Origin: Saccopteryx bilineata
Lineage: Eukaryota; Chordata; Mammalia; Chiroptera; Emballonuridae
Assembly: GCF_036850765.1 (NCBI RefSeq)
Contig: NC_089490.1
Span: forward strand, 101,048,074-101,112,073
DNA: 64,000 bases
Reading direction: 5' to 3'
The position numbers were made by a program, and so were the translations under genes. Positions 11,290 through 23,645 of this stretch are shown piece by piece. Numbering within the stretch: position 1 is the first letter of the stretch; each line of letters starts with the position of its first letter. The notes beneath the pieces are model-generated. The model worked only from the letters and a program-made list of their open reading frames with translations, was not told the DNA's origin and made no database searches.

Positions 11290-12120
11290 AAAATTATTTT
11301 CCCAGCAGGAGCATGTGGTCGGACGGGGTTAGACAGAGACAGCTCCAGGGCCCTTCCAGGCGAGGAGTATTGCTGAGTACGCTTGGCAGTTGGGCAGAGC
11401 CCGTAATCTGAGGCAGAGCGGTGGGCAGGCAGTAGGCTTCTCAACAGGTTCCCAACAAAGCAGTCTGGTTCAGCTGGTTGAATCCCAACATCTGGGGAAA
11501 ACCTAAGCTGGGACCGAAATCCAAGATAGCAGCAAAGGCGGCTCCAGTCTTGGAAAAACTTATATGGCTTGATATATTTTACTAAACACCTTCCTTGTTG
11601 CTCTTGGCATTTTGTTTTTCTCCCCAAAATTTGTAACGACTTTCCTCCAAAAGCCTCTCAAAACCAGTCTGGCCTCAGAGAAGTCATACTGTCAACATCA
11701 TAGGCGACAGAGCAGGGAGAGATCACGGACCCCAAGATAGTGCTCTGCAGAGTCCTGCGGTTTCAAGGGGCAGTGAACAGCCCACGCTCTGACACTGCCT
11801 AATCTACTTCAACCAGAGTAACCCACATTTCAAGTGTTTTACACGGGTAAGAAGAAGAAGAAAGGCTTTCTCTATTTAAAAAAATATATTTGAAAATCAC
11901 TAATCTAGAATACTTTTGTAAGATTAGATGGTCAATACACCTTTTTTCCTCTTATTTTCTCAATTTTATTTTAAATACACTGGGTTTGTCATATAGGTAT
12001 GGACATATATGTGCTGTCTGTCATTCTTTATGTCTGTCTGAAATGAGCTTTACATATTCAGACACAGGAAATAACTTATATGGAAGGTATTGCAAGAGGA
12101 AGGCAATAAATATTGGTAAA
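11290..12120. other. Unique intronic sequence
   Basis: No recognisable gene or repeat. A moderately GC-rich patch at 11310-11560 carries a 119-codon minus frame without splice signals or similarity; I do not consider it coding. Confidence 0.5.
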
Positions 12121-12124
12121 GGAT

Positions 12125-12537
12125 TCAAATTGGAATACTACTCAGCCATAAGAAAAGATGAAAGGAATCTGCCATTTTTGTCAATGTGGATGGATGTTGA
12201 GACTATCATGCTAACTCATATAGAAAAAGTAAAAAACCATATGATTTCACTCTTATGTGGGATATAAAACTGAAAACAACAAAAGAACAAATAAGCAAAC
12301 ATACAAACAAAAACTCAAAGACACATGCTACAGTATGGTGGTTTACCACAGGGAGAGTGGGAGAGGTGGTAAAGGTTAAAGGGGGTCAGCTATATGGTGA
12401 CAGAAGGAGATTTAACTTTGGCTGGTAAACACACAATGAAATGTGCAGATGATGTATTATTGAATTGTATACTTGAAACCTACATGACCAATTAATATAA
12501 CTTTATTAACCAATGTCACCCCAATAAGTTTACTAAG
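12125..12537 (+). mobile_element. Older L1 3' end
   Basis: This holds the end of an ORF2 remnant (ggaatactactcagccataag, then gtggatggatgttgagac) and a 3' UTR ending cctacatgaccaattaat..accaatgtcaccccaataag. It is more diverged and of a different subfamily than the copy at 10854. Confidence 0.85.
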
Positions 12538-12748
12538 AAATTAGTGAAGGAAATAAAACAGAAGAGAAGATGATATTACATTACCATAGACTTGGGATTA
12601 AATAAAAGTAGTTCTCAACACAAGTTATTGATCCAGTATTCCATTAGTATGGTAATTAGAACAAGAGGAAAAAGAACTTCCAAATGCCAGTAACAGATTA
12701 GATAAGGGGTTGGGAACCTATGGCTCATGAGCCAGATGTGGCTCTTTT

Positions 12749-12808
12749 TTTTTTTTTTTAACATTTTTTTAGATTTATTTATTTTAGAGAGAGGAGACAC
12801 ACACACAC

Positions 12809-12864
<56 letters not shown>

Positions 12865-12987
12865 GAGGGAGGAGCAGAAAGCATCAACTCCCATATGTGC
12901 CTCGACCAGGGAAGCCCGGGGTTTTGAACCGGCGACCTCAGTGTTCCAGGTCGATGCTTTTACCCACTGCGCCACCACAGGTCAGGC
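12749..12987 (-). mobile_element. Short bat tRNA-derived SINE inside hAT
   Basis: On the minus strand this begins with gcctgacctgtggtggcg and contains B-box-like ggttcaaaacc, then an expanded GA/CT tract and an A tail. Perfect 16-bp target duplications cagatgtggctctttt flank it (12733-12748 and 12988-13003). Both copies are hAT sequence, so the SINE came later. Confidence 0.93.
12787..12861 (+). repeat. (CA)n / (GA)n microsatellite within SINE
   Basis: A short CACA run (12797-12808) and then about 25 GA units. It produces spurious Ser-Leu and Arg-Glu frames. Confidence 0.95.
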
Positions 12988-13939
12988 CAGATGTGGCTCT
13001 TTTGATGGCTGCATCTGGCTTGCAGACAAATCTTTAATAAAAAAAGAATAACATTAAAAATATAAAACATTCTCATGTATTACAATCCATTCATTCATTT
13101 CCTACCGCTCATGTTCATGGTTGCGGGTGGCTGGAGCCAATCACAGCTGTCCTCCAGGACAACACCAAATTTTTATTGGATAATGCATAACGTACATGGG
13201 TCGTTGTATGGCTTTCATGGAATTACATTTTAAAATATGTGACATTCATGGCTCTCTCAGCCAAAAAGGTTCCTGACCCCTGGATTAGATAGATACTTTA
13301 TTAGCTTAGATAGGTAGAAATAGTTATAAAAGGTATTATAAAATGGAGACAGAAACCTCTTGTTGTCCACCAAAAACTGTCCTCTCCTCTTCTACCACAG
13401 AAGGGCTTTAACTGGGCTCGTGTCTCCCAAATGGAGACAAGATGCTACAGCTTGTCTTCTAGATACTGCTATGAGAATACACTGGAACTTATGGAATGCT
13501 AACAAAAGTGTTCCATGTAGCTTTCAGGTCACCTTCAACTTAAAAAACGTGGTGCCTTGCTCTAGAGTTGCTTTTACTGGTCTTCCCAGGAACTGGAACA
13601 TCAGTGGTTTCAGCCCAGCTCTGACCACCCAGGCAAAACAATACCCTTGAGTTTCAGAAATGCTTTTTGAAACTTAAATGCATAATAATCACATAGGAAT
13701 CTCGTCGACCTGCAGATAAATAGGTTGGAGGGAGGATCTGAGATTCTTCAGTTTCCCGGTGATGCTAATGCTGTCAGTTTGTTGACCCTACTTTGAGTAG
13801 CTATGCTTTAGGGGAAGACAGCACAACAGACGGATAATTCTGGGTCCTTTTAGAATTGCTTAGAGCAGAACCAACTTGTAGACCAATACTGTTCACTTTA
13901 GCAATGTTATATGGGAGAAACAGATGTTCTATTCTTTTT

Positions 13940-14735
13940 CAAAAATTGAGGTTACATTGGTTTATGGCACTACATAAGTTTCAGGTGTACATTATAATCT
14001 GACATCTGCACACACTACAGTGTGCTTATCACCAAAGGTCTATAATGGTTTCCATTTGTCACCATACAATTGACCCCTTTTACCCATTTTGTCCTCTCCC
14101 CACCCCCTTCCACTCCAGTCACCACCAATCTGTTGTTGGCATCTATAGGTTTGTTTTTATTTTCTTCATTCATTTTTTTTTTTTAAATTCCACAGGAACG
14201 AAATTGTATAATATTTATCTTTCTTCATCTGGCTCATTTCACTTAGCATAATACCCTTAAGGTCCATCCATGTGTCACAGACAGCAAGGTTTCATCTTTT
14301 TTATGACTGAGTGGTATTCATTGTATGTATATGCCACATAGTCTTTATCCATTCATCTGGAATGGACTTAGGCTGCTTTCTTATCTTGGCTATTGTAACA
14401 TGAAGCTACTATGAACATAGGTTGCATATATCTTTTCAAATTAGTGTTTTTTGGATAAATACTCGGAAGTGGAATAACTGGATCATATAGCAATCCTATT
14501 ATCTCAATACTGTTTTGCATAATGGCTGCAGCAATTTACAGCCTCATCAACAGCATAGGAGGGTTCCTTTTCCCTCCCTATCCTCTCCAACGCTTGTTAT
14601 TTCTTATCTTTTTTGATGATAGCCATCTAACAGGTATAAGTTAGGAAGCATTGCCTCTCTTTCAATTTTTTGGAAAAGTTTGAGAAGGTTAGGTATGAAA
14701 TCTTCTTTGATGCTTGGTGGAATTCAAATGTTCTA
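13940..14735 (-). mobile_element. Old L1, 3' UTR and ORF2 end, antisense
   Basis: Read on the plus strand it shows the antisense of L1 3' sequence: ttatgactgagtggtattcat, atccattcatctgga, gataaatactcggaagtggaata, gcataatggctgcagcaattta. It continues to agaaggttaggtatgaaatc with a deletion near 14640. Many indels mark it as old. Confidence 0.85.
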
Positions 14736-14739
14736 GCCC

Positions 14740-17700
14740 CGAAACCACTATATTACAGAGGTCTCTGCTTCAGCAGCTCAGCTTCTCCCTTGACATAAAT
14801 GGAATTGAAAATAAGGTAATTTTATGTAGCATATTTTAAGGAAGGCTGCATTTCTATTTGATAGTACATTGCACTGTCTCCTGCTTTGTGTGGTCAGAAG
14901 TTTTCACACCGATTGCTGTTAAAGAAACTTCATTTTCTTTAACTGTGTTGGCATCTTTCTGTCAATCAGATCATCATCACTTGTAACAATGATGCAAAGG
15001 ATAGGAGAAAAAACTGTTGGAGAGCCTCAAGTTTCAAACTTGCACCCCTGGGTACACAGCGGCATTACTAGCTGATAAAGAAAAGAACACCTACAAAGGT
15101 GACAGGAACAGTTGTGAGACATGAGAAATTAATGATGCCGTCTGTGGAATAGCACTTTAAATTTGGGGGAGAAGTCTGGGAAGACACATGACTTAGGATC
15201 ACCAGCAGTACAGGTGGGAGTTTCGGTTCCCCCCTTCATTAGCTGTATGACACTGAGTAAACTATTCAACTGTCCTAAGCATCCATTTTCTGATTAGGGT
15301 TATAAGAGACAAAAAGGATATTTACCTCTGAGCATTGTCAGAGTATTCAAGAAAATAATGAAAGCAGAGTTTCGCAGGGTACACGGCACAGGGAAGCACT
15401 CAACCAGTCCCAGTGTTGACCTTACTTTATCATAAGCGGGAGCTGAATTCATGAATGAGGCTGTCAGGGTCATTGTGTAGTGTGAGAAGAGAGGTGGCCA
15501 TAGGATGAACCAACACTTTCAGCCAATAAGCAAAAAGATAAGAATCATACCCAGGAGGGCAAGAAAGGGTTGCTCAAGAGGAGAAGTGGGGCGGAACTAG
15601 AGTTTCAAAGAGGGTAAGATGGGCAGTGAGGAAGTGCTGCAGAAAGGTCTGATAAGATGAGGGAGGAAGGGGAAGTGTTCATGGACCTACGGATTCATCA
15701 CTGGGACCTACCTGAGAAGGGCCCCAGGCGAGGCTGTGCTGGACAGAGGTGTGGGCTAGAGATGGGGAAGTAGCAAGTGCGCTCTATTCTCTTGAGTTCA
15801 TATGGGAAGGGGTGGGGGGAGATTTTAGAGCATACTCAGTAAAGGCATGGAAAGGGGTGAGAAACGAGGACTGAGGCTTGAGCAAGGTCAGAGACATAAG
15901 TGAATAAAAGGCTAAGAATGGAATGGAGATTGGGGTAGGTGGAGGGCTTGTCTTTTGCTTTGGGGATTTTGCTTGTCTTTCTCGGATGTTATAGTGCAAA
16001 AGGCATAGTTGGAGCTAACTTTGGGGTTAGTAATCTTTCTGTGAAAACAGCTGGAAGGGTCCAGAAGCCCCCTGGCTTGGACTTGTGACAGCAGGATCCT
16101 TGTATGGAATCTGGTAAAGGTCCTCATGTGGGCAAGGCCAGCCATCCACAGGGCATGCCACTCCCAGATACAAACACACAAACCTATCATTTCTGTAAAC
16201 CTGTGCAACAGCCCCAGTGTACCAGGCTCGGCCACTTCAACTTGCCTGCAAAGCTGCTATACACCGTGGCTTCTCTTTCCCCACCTGGATGCACTTTATA
16301 CTTTCAGACACCCTGATATGGCTTTTGTAATACAGAGAGCTGACATTGTCGGGTACCTCCCTCTATTCCTCTCCTTGTTCTAGCCTTCTCTGCTCTGTCC
16401 TGCTGCTACCCAAGACTTGGGCTAACAGCAGCCCTGAAAATAAACCAGGACAAGCAGTGCTGGCAGGCAGTGTGCCGCCACATCCAAACGCAGGTCTAGC
16501 AAGTAGTGTGACGATCAAATCTCACACAGGCTCTGAGACCTGGGCTTAGACATCGCTGTACTATTTCAACAGTGGCTCTTAAAAGACTGAGCATAAAAGA
16601 GAAAGGCAGATCCCCTGACCACGGGGCCCCAGAAAGAAGTCTATCCATCATCATCTATCTGCTATCACAGTGTGGCTTTGCCGGGAGAGACGTGTCTGCA
16701 AAATGGAGAGGACTATTAATGATAAGAACATTACTTAATAACCAGATGAGACTTTAAAGACCCCAAAACGTTTTCACATACATCATCTTGCTTGTGAGGG
16801 TTTTAGGTGATCTTTGGAAAATGCCCTTTACGAAGTCTGAGGCCCCGGCTCGTCCGTGTAATGACACCCTTTCTGTGGGAACTGAGAGGATGACTGACTA
16901 CACTGTGACTACTGTCGGCAAGCAAGGTGTGATAAGGTCTCTGTGCTGGGCATCTGCGGCAAAAGAGGGAGCCAGGTATCATGTATAAATCTGTTTCTTG
17001 AAGCCCCTTTGTTTAGAATCAGACTCTGTCGTGGATACAATTTCTATACAAGAATAGGGAGAAAACCTAAACCCTCTGAGGTAAGAGAACTGTGTTTGGA
17101 TATCACTATGGACTCACAGTTGCAAAGAGTGGGAACCTCTTTGTTCTTTCCCACCACCAACAGAGCCTCAGCTGACGCGGGTACCTCGAGGGTCCAGACA
17201 ACTGGAAACTCCCAGCTCCCAGCGTAGGGCAGGGACAGTGAAGACGGGGTATCTGGATGTTACTTGGCACTGCATTTTTTGAGGGAGGGAGTAACAGGAA
17301 AGTAAAGTACTTTGGACTAGGCACTGTCTCCTCATGCCCTGTGATATCTATTTTATAAATAAAAGAAACAAATGAAGGTCTCTCTCAGAGAGGACCTGAG
17401 GTCTCCCTTATTTGCACAAGCCTTAGACCCGGAGTAAACTGACGGGGAAGCAATGGACAACAGGGCATAGATAAGAAATGTCCTCAAACACGTGACAGTC
17501 AAGCTCCAGCAGCATGGAACAAAACAGAAGCACTGGCCAGACTTAAGCTTGCCTGCAGTCATCAAGAAATGGGGTGCCCCTTTGATCAAAGATGCTGGGC
17601 TCACCCCAAGTTATAGGAGTGAAGCTGTCAACGCAAGTTCTATAAATCACCATAGAAAAAAACGGCGGCGACAACAATTGTGACTCCAAAACAATCTCTT

Positions 17701-18660
17701 TGCTTGTGGCTTTGCAAGCCCTGTGTGCAGATGGCCAGTTGGGCACTGTGTCTTTCATCCTCACCTGTGCGCACACACTAACTGCTATCTACAGCCTCAG
17801 CCGAGAACCTGGCGTTACCTGTCAGGTGAGATGTGCGGGGTGGGGGTGAAAAGACATACACACGGTCCTCGGGGTAGGATGATTTCATTGAGTGATTTTA
17901 CTCTACGTTTCCCTGAAGCTTTTGGTAAAAGGGGTGCTTTTAACAATTCAATACAACAACATATTTATTTTCTTTTTTTTTTTTTTTTTACCATCTTTTC
18001 ATTTCTAAAATCCTTATTGAGATAATATTGACCCTAAAGCCCTTTGTGAAATATCACTATTTGTTTTGGTTCATTTCCTCATCGCAGAGCTCTTTTATGA
18101 CACCAGGGCTCAGACTGAAGATAAAGAGGATCTGTTGCAACTAGAATAAGGTGCCGAGAGCGCTCAGTATCATTCACCTTTTTCAAGCTCCACCAGCCTG
18201 CGCACTATTTTTAGAAAAACACATGGGGTCTCATTTTTTTTCTGACAATACATGTTTTCTGATATTTATGGAGCTGTTCAGTGGTTATACAGCATACTGC
18301 TTTGCTCTTAAAACAGAAACTTCAAGTGCTACTTATCAATCAGGAAAATTGTTTGCAAGTTATGAGTCTTAACTAAAAAAAAATCTCTTCTGACTTGAAT
18401 CTTCAGGAGATAATGAATGCTCTGAATGTCAATTCTATTTATTTGATATTTAAAAACTAAGTCCTTTCTCAGAGCTTCCAAGCATGTGCATAATAACATC
18501 GCCCACTGAAGTGCTTCAAACGGATAAATCTACCAAAAACCACGGTTAGCAGTTTACAAATGAATAACGTATGTTCTGACTGGGTAGGGAAGTATGAAAG
18601 ATATTCATGTGGTGGCCTAAAGTTAGGAAAGGAGTTATGAAAATGAGAAGCTTCCACCCC
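14740..18660. other. Mostly unique intronic sequence
   Basis: Only a weak MIR (listed) was recognised. Many short open frames at 15780-17780 lie in moderately GC-rich sequence, overlap on both strands and have no splice or protein support. A T19 run sits at 17971-17989. Confidence 0.5.
15190..15365 (+). mobile_element. MIR SINE (diverged)
   Basis: Core order cattagctgtatgacactgagtaaactattcaac, ccattttctgattagggttataagag matches MIR, with strong divergence. Confidence 0.6.
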
Positions 18661-18712
18661 ATCCATCCATCCATCCACTTAATCTATTTATCTATTCATT
18701 CATTTGTTCATT
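18660..18712 (+). repeat. (CCAT)n/(TTCA)n short tandem repeats
   Basis: CATC units pass into ATTC units at the start of an old repeat. Confidence 0.8.
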
Positions 18713-18892
18713 CATTCAACAAATATGATACTTATAGCATGTCTGCTATATTGTAGTGCTGTTCTGGATGCATCAGTGAACAGAACAGACACAGGTGCCA
18801 GTCCTTGTGGAGCTCACATTCTTGTGGAGGAGACAGATAATAATTAACAAGCATCATAAATAAGGACATTATGTCCAAAGGTGATAAATACT

Positions 18893-18894
<2 letters not shown>

Positions 18895-18932
<38 letters not shown>
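18895..18932 (+). repeat. Poly-A run (A38)
   Basis: An uninterrupted run of 38 A, not preceded by an evident SINE body on the plus strand. It may have expanded inside the old repeat. Confidence 0.95.
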
Positions 18933-18934
<2 letters not shown>

Positions 18935-18966
18935 TAAGAGTGCCTCAGAAGGCTTGGAAGTGCTGG

Positions 18967-19021
18967 AGTGTGTGTGTGTGTGTGTGTGCGTGTGTGTATG
19001 TGTGTGTGTGCGTGCATGTGC
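18967..19021 (+). repeat. (GT)n microsatellite
   Basis: About 26 GT-type dinucleotides with a few C and A interruptions. Confidence 0.95.
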
Positions 19022-19765
19022 TCATGCGCGTACGTGTGAGTGAGGTGGCAGGAAGGTGCAGTATTAAATAAGGTCGTTAGGAAAAGCTTCATTCAGAAGG
19101 TAAAAATTGAACAAAAAATTTTAAGATGCTGAATTGGCCATGTTGGCAGCTAAGGGGAGAGAATTCCAAAATAGAGGGACCAGGTAGAGCAAAGGACCTC
19201 AGGGTGGAGCGAGCCTGGTGTCTGTTCAAGGCATGCCCAGGTCGCCAGTGGGCTAGGAGCAGCATGTGCAGGCAGAGAGGAGTGGGGAGCAGGTCAGGGA
19301 GGGGATCAGGGGTCAGATAAAGTAAAGATTCTAAAGTCTTGTAAGGACTTTGACTTTTATTTTGAGGGAAATAGGGAATCAGTGCATGAACTTGAATAGA
19401 GGTGTGACATGATCTGGCTTGTGTTTTAGCAAAATCACTCTGGCTGCTGTGTTGAGAGTGGTTTACAGGGAGGGGTGGGGAGGAGGAGCCCGTTCCTAGC
19501 CTTGGACGTCATCCAGGAGAAGAGGATATGGCTTGGCCAGGGTGCCAGAGTAGGGGCGGGGGTGGTGGTGGTGAGAAATGGTCAGATTTACAATAATTTT
19601 CTGAAACACAAAATAAAATATCCTGTACTCTCAGACAGACTGGGAATCTTCAGCTTGATGGCTGCAGCTGGGTGGCCTGCTCTCAGCTCGAACAGAACTG
19701 CGCCCATCTATCCTCTGTGGGGATATCTGGATGGCTGGCTGGACTGGTCTTGCATGGGTTTGTTT

Positions 19766-20282
19766 TCAGTGAGGAATCCAGGACCTTGGAAGACTCTGCT
19801 TCTGCTCAGAGAAGGTGGTCAGGGCACATGGATTGGAATCCAGGGACAATAGACAAGTGTTGGAGGGAAAAGGTGATTCTGAATGGATTTCAGCATCTGG
19901 CCCTTTGGCCCCTGACACAGCTCCCATGAACCATGGCTTAAGAAGAAAAAGCTTCAGTGAAAGAGCTGCATCACGAAACATTCTGGGGACATTGGGGACA
20001 AAAGGAGCCAGCAGAACTGGCCCTATTAACCCCATCAGCTGGCAGAGATGGCACCATGTTGCAGCCACCGGTGCCCTCGATATTGGGTGCCTGCAGTTGG
20101 CAATGGTGCTTACACTAGCATGCTCAGTGACACTGGCAGAACATTCAGTTGGCACTGGCCACAGTGCCCTTGATGGGAAGATACCGGGCATTGTAGCCAG
20201 GGGCACAGGCATCAGCCCCTGTGCTCTGAAGCAGCTTTTGGCAGCCGTTCGTAACAGATTTGGTACCCTCATTGGATATTAG
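19766..20282. other. Overlapping open frames on both strands, function unknown
   Basis: A plus frame of 155 codons (19815-20282) and a minus frame of 168 codons (19766-20272) overlap almost completely. The sequence is rich in imperfect GGCACTGG/GGCACAGG-like words. Neither frame resembles a protein I know, and neither has a promoter or splice context that I can see. It may be a decayed pseudogene or repeat, or a chance lack of stops in GC-richer sequence. Confidence 0.3.
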
Positions 20283-20689
20283 CAGCATTGAGAGCACTTT
20301 GGTAAATTCTGGTGGCATTGTTTCAAGCTTTGGTGGCAGCATTCATCCACCACAAAAGCTAAAGCAATAGAAGCAGAAAAGGGCAGATGTCACATGCTCA
20401 GTGAATGGTCCTGCTAATGGCACACAAGTGATGTCAGACACCCAGAACATCATTAGGAGGAATTTCAATAAGCTCTGGGATAGGTAGATAAGTATAACTC
20501 CATTTTGAAGCTCTGCCTAGAGAACCTCTTTTATATCTACAGTAAGGGAATAATCTATAAACTATTTTATCACTGCTAGGGGGAGCACAGCAGTCACAAT
20601 AAACAATAGGTTGGCCCTTAAGAAAATGTTTCCAGCCTCATAGTTTGGTGAGATTTTGTTTGTTTGTTCATTTATTTCTTTTTTTTCTG

Positions 20690-21059
20690 ATTTTTTTTTT
20701 ATTTTGTATTTTTCTGAAGTGAGAAGCAGGGAGGCAGAGAGACAGACTCCCACATGCGCCTGACTAGGATCCACCCGGCATGCCCATCAGGGTGCGATGC
20801 TCTGCCCATCTGGGGTGTTGCTCTGTTGCAACTGGAGCCATTCTAGCGCCTGAGGCAGAGGCCATGGAGCCTTCCTCAGCACGCAGGCCAGCTTGCTCCA
20901 ATGGATCCTTGGCTGCAGGAGGGGAAGAGACAGAGAGAAAGGAGAGGGGGAGGGGTGGAGAAGCAGATGAGCACTTCTCCTATGTGCCCTCATAGGGAAT
21001 CGAACCCAGGACATCCACATGCCGGGTCTACGCTCTACCACTGAGCCAACTGGCCAGGG
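20690..21059 (-). mobile_element. Bat tRNA-derived SINE, long type
   Basis: Reverse-oriented copy: A tail at 20690-20710, second block around 20900, head ending ccaactggccagggc. The T-rich flanks gtttgttcatttatttctttttt and cttgtttatttatttctttttt form the target duplication. Confidence 0.92.
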
Positions 21060-21679
21060 CTTGTTTATTTATTTCTTTTTTTATCAGTCCAAATTTTTTA
21101 ATTACCCCAGACATTAAAGTGAGGAAGCTTTTTAGCTCTACTTCTGTGAACCCCCAGTAGAGAGTCAGCTCTAACAATTTTCATAGTTTTCATTTATTTA
21201 ATTCAACAAATATTTTAAAGCACCAATTATATATGTAACATCACCCTATTGTATTGTAAAAATGTTAAAGGGTCTAAGGCTCCTTCCTTTCAGGAATATG
21301 TAACTTTCTTGAGTATACATTGAAGTACATACAAACATAAGACAATTAGTAAGTACCAATGCTTTTATAAGTTGTAGGAAAGAAAAGAAACTGAGTGGGT
21401 AGAGAGATTTGAGAAGAGTTTCTTCTATAGTTTCTCTTGGGGTTAATCTATTGGGAAGTAAGTGAATACAGTGAGAGTGTGTGTGTTTGTGTGTGTGCGT
21501 GTCATTTGTATGTGAAAGTGAGATGCACAAAAGGGAGAGAGAGAAAGAGAGAGAGGCAGAGAGGCACAGAGATTGGATAACTAGACATCCTCTTTTACTT
21601 ACTGTCTCTAGATATTTAGGAACATGGGCAGCACCTTCTGACTGAACTGACTCCCTAAATGCCCTGTTTGGCTAAAAAT

Positions 21680-21930
21680 ACTAATTGATTCTTTGAGATT
21701 CAGTTCAAACATTTATCTATTCCAAAAACCTTCCATGGCCCCCTTGTACTTAGCTCTTCCTCCTTTTATAGCTTTCTTTCACAGTTTAGTTTCTGATATG
21801 TCCGTCTCTGTCTAAAACGTAGGTAGCATGCCTTGACTCATTGATGAAGTCTTATCCCTTTTTGCATCTCCATCTCTGAACAGGATAGGGTCAAAATGGA
21901 TTGACTGACTGAATGGATGAATGAATCAGA
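21680..21930 (+). mobile_element. L2 LINE remnant
   Basis: L2-like 3' region: ccaaaaaccttccatggcccc, later gcatctccatctctgaacaggatag and a gaatgaatgaatc-like tail. Confidence 0.55.
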
Positions 21931-21939
21931 GATTCTTCA

Positions 21940-22910
21940 ATGAGCCTCGGGCATGTGGGTGTTTGCAGACATTGTGCCTCCAGAGTTGCCCTAGCTCCCT
22001 TTCACCTGGCTCCAGTCTGCCCAGGGATGCTAAGGTCTTGTGACGTGAGGTCAGCTGTTGTTCCATGTCTACATCAGTAACGTTTAGAAAACTGTTCTGT
22101 TGACAGTGAACAGCAGAAATGTCGATAGATGAGGATGTAATTGAGTTCCAGAGGTGAGAGGCAGGGAAATCAATCTTCTCTACACTGACTGCAATAATCC
22201 CTTGTACATTTGTAGAGAAAATTTCACATTTGAAAATGTCTATATTCAGTATTAGAAAACTTTAAGTACCATCCTTTCCCACCAAGCAGTAGCCACTAGG
22301 CAGAGAAGGAGTTGAGGGTTAAAACTAACTATGTATTAAAGAAAAAGCTTTAACCTGTTTGGATTCTATGATTCATAAATTGTAACCTAACCGTCATTTA
22401 AAGTGCACCTAGTCTGCCCTGCAGGATCTTTCCCAGCATGCTCAGGAGCACCTTAGGGAAATGTAAGTTCTCAGGGAGAGTGTTCACTGTGGGTCCACAG
22501 AAGATCAGCCAGAACCTAAAGCCACATGGTGGAAATCTAAAATCCTATTGATCACCAACAAAGAGAGTAAAGACAAAGAAATACCATGTAATGAGAAAGT
22601 GCTTAGCTTAGGGGTAGGATTAATAGTAACCCAATCCCTTATTTAGCCTGCTCTACTGAAGTTGACTACAGGTATCTGCTTGGGCTTGACGAACTTGACT
22701 CATTATGGCTTGAAGGACATAGTGATGGATGAAATTTGTAGCTGGATGCATGGCACTGGCTGTATTTCAGAGGATGGGGATTACAAATGAGAAATAAACA
22801 GCATATCCATCAGCCTAAATAAACTGAGTAAATGCTCTGAGTCACTCTTTGCTTGGAGTGTCACGAGCGATCTTAAAGCTCTCTGCAACACAGAAGTTTC
22901 AAAGGTGCAC
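21940..22910. other. Unique intronic sequence
   Basis: Nothing recognisable as gene or repeat. Confidence 0.5.
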
Positions 22911-22914
22911 GGGA

Positions 22915-22990
22915 GCAGCTTTATGATTTACCTTGCCCATCGTCACACAAGTAGTAGGTGGCTAAGCTAGGATTAAGTTAATTTAGACTA
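22915..22990 (+). mobile_element. MIR SINE fragment
   Basis: The 3' core is recognisable: ttgcccatcgtcacacaagtagtaggtggctaagctaggatt. Confidence 0.65.
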
Positions 22991-23169
22991 AAAGCTCATT
23001 TTTGAGCCCCTGCAAATTCCTTATAGCCTGAAGTGGGTTATTTAGCTTATTCATCTCATTATCTCCCTATATTCTTCTTGGGCTTTGAAGTGAAGTGTTG
23101 AGATAATAGAGGGAGGTGGCCAAGAACCTCAGTTAAATGGCCGGGCGTGCATCCTAGTTTCTTCATCTA

Positions 23170-23415
23170 AAGTAGCATTCACACACCTTCAATACTTTGC
23201 CTATTCCCTGGCTTCCTGTTTCTCCATAGCACTCATCACTACCCGACATTACGTATTTTTACTTCTTTTCGTCCACACTCCCCATTAGAATCAGCTGCAT
23301 GAGGACAGTGACTACTGCATAGACCTTGGTTTTTAAACAACAAATCCTCAGCATCTAGCACAGTGCCTGGCATTCCGTAGGTATTTCATACGATGTCTAT
23401 TGAGTGAATAAGTAA
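23170..23415 (+). mobile_element. L2 LINE 3' region
   Basis: Blocks gctgcatgaggacagtgac, catctagcacagtgcctggcattccgtaggtatt and tgtctattgagtgaataag match the L2 3' end. Confidence 0.75.
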
Positions 23416-23534
23416 AAGGAGATTCATATTGCTTACTGTGTATGCCTGGAGCCGGGATTTTCAGATATGCTGAATGAATGGGAAGAACCTCACTTTATCC
23501 TTGGTTCACCTTCAACCTTCTTAAAGTAAGTCAT

Positions 23535-23645
23535 TTCATGCACACAACTATAGCACATACAATGTGCCAAGTTCCGTTTTGAGTGCTTTACAAATATTGA
23601 CTCATTTAACTCCCACCACAACCCTATGGGGTAGGTAAAATCAGA
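23535..23645 (+). mobile_element. MIR SINE fragment
   Basis: caatgtgccaagttccgttttgagtgctttacaaatattgactcatttaa, then caaccctatggggtaggta, is the MIR core. Confidence 0.75.

Larger units (their letters stand above)
12704..13282 (+). mobile_element. Non-autonomous hAT element, split by a SINE
   Basis: Terminal inverted repeats are aggggttgggaacc at the left and ggttcctgacccct at the right. The element is flanked by a perfect 8-bp duplication gattagat (12696-12703 and 13283-13290), the hallmark of hAT integration. It encodes no transposase. Without the SINE at 12749-12987 and its duplication, it is about 320 bp and matches the copy at 26160-26480 over its full length. Confidence 0.93.
18715..19620 (+). 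mobile_element. Ancient long interspersed repeat (L2-like)
   Basis: The order aacagaacagacacaggtgcc, gtggagctcacattcttgtggag, gtgtgacatgatctggcttgtgtttt, cactctggctgctgtgttgagag is a widespread old mammalian repeat. It recurs in this window at 31635, 34660, 45895 and 53095. It is interrupted by an A38 run and a GT microsatellite. I am sure it is repetitive, less sure of the family name. Confidence 0.6.
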
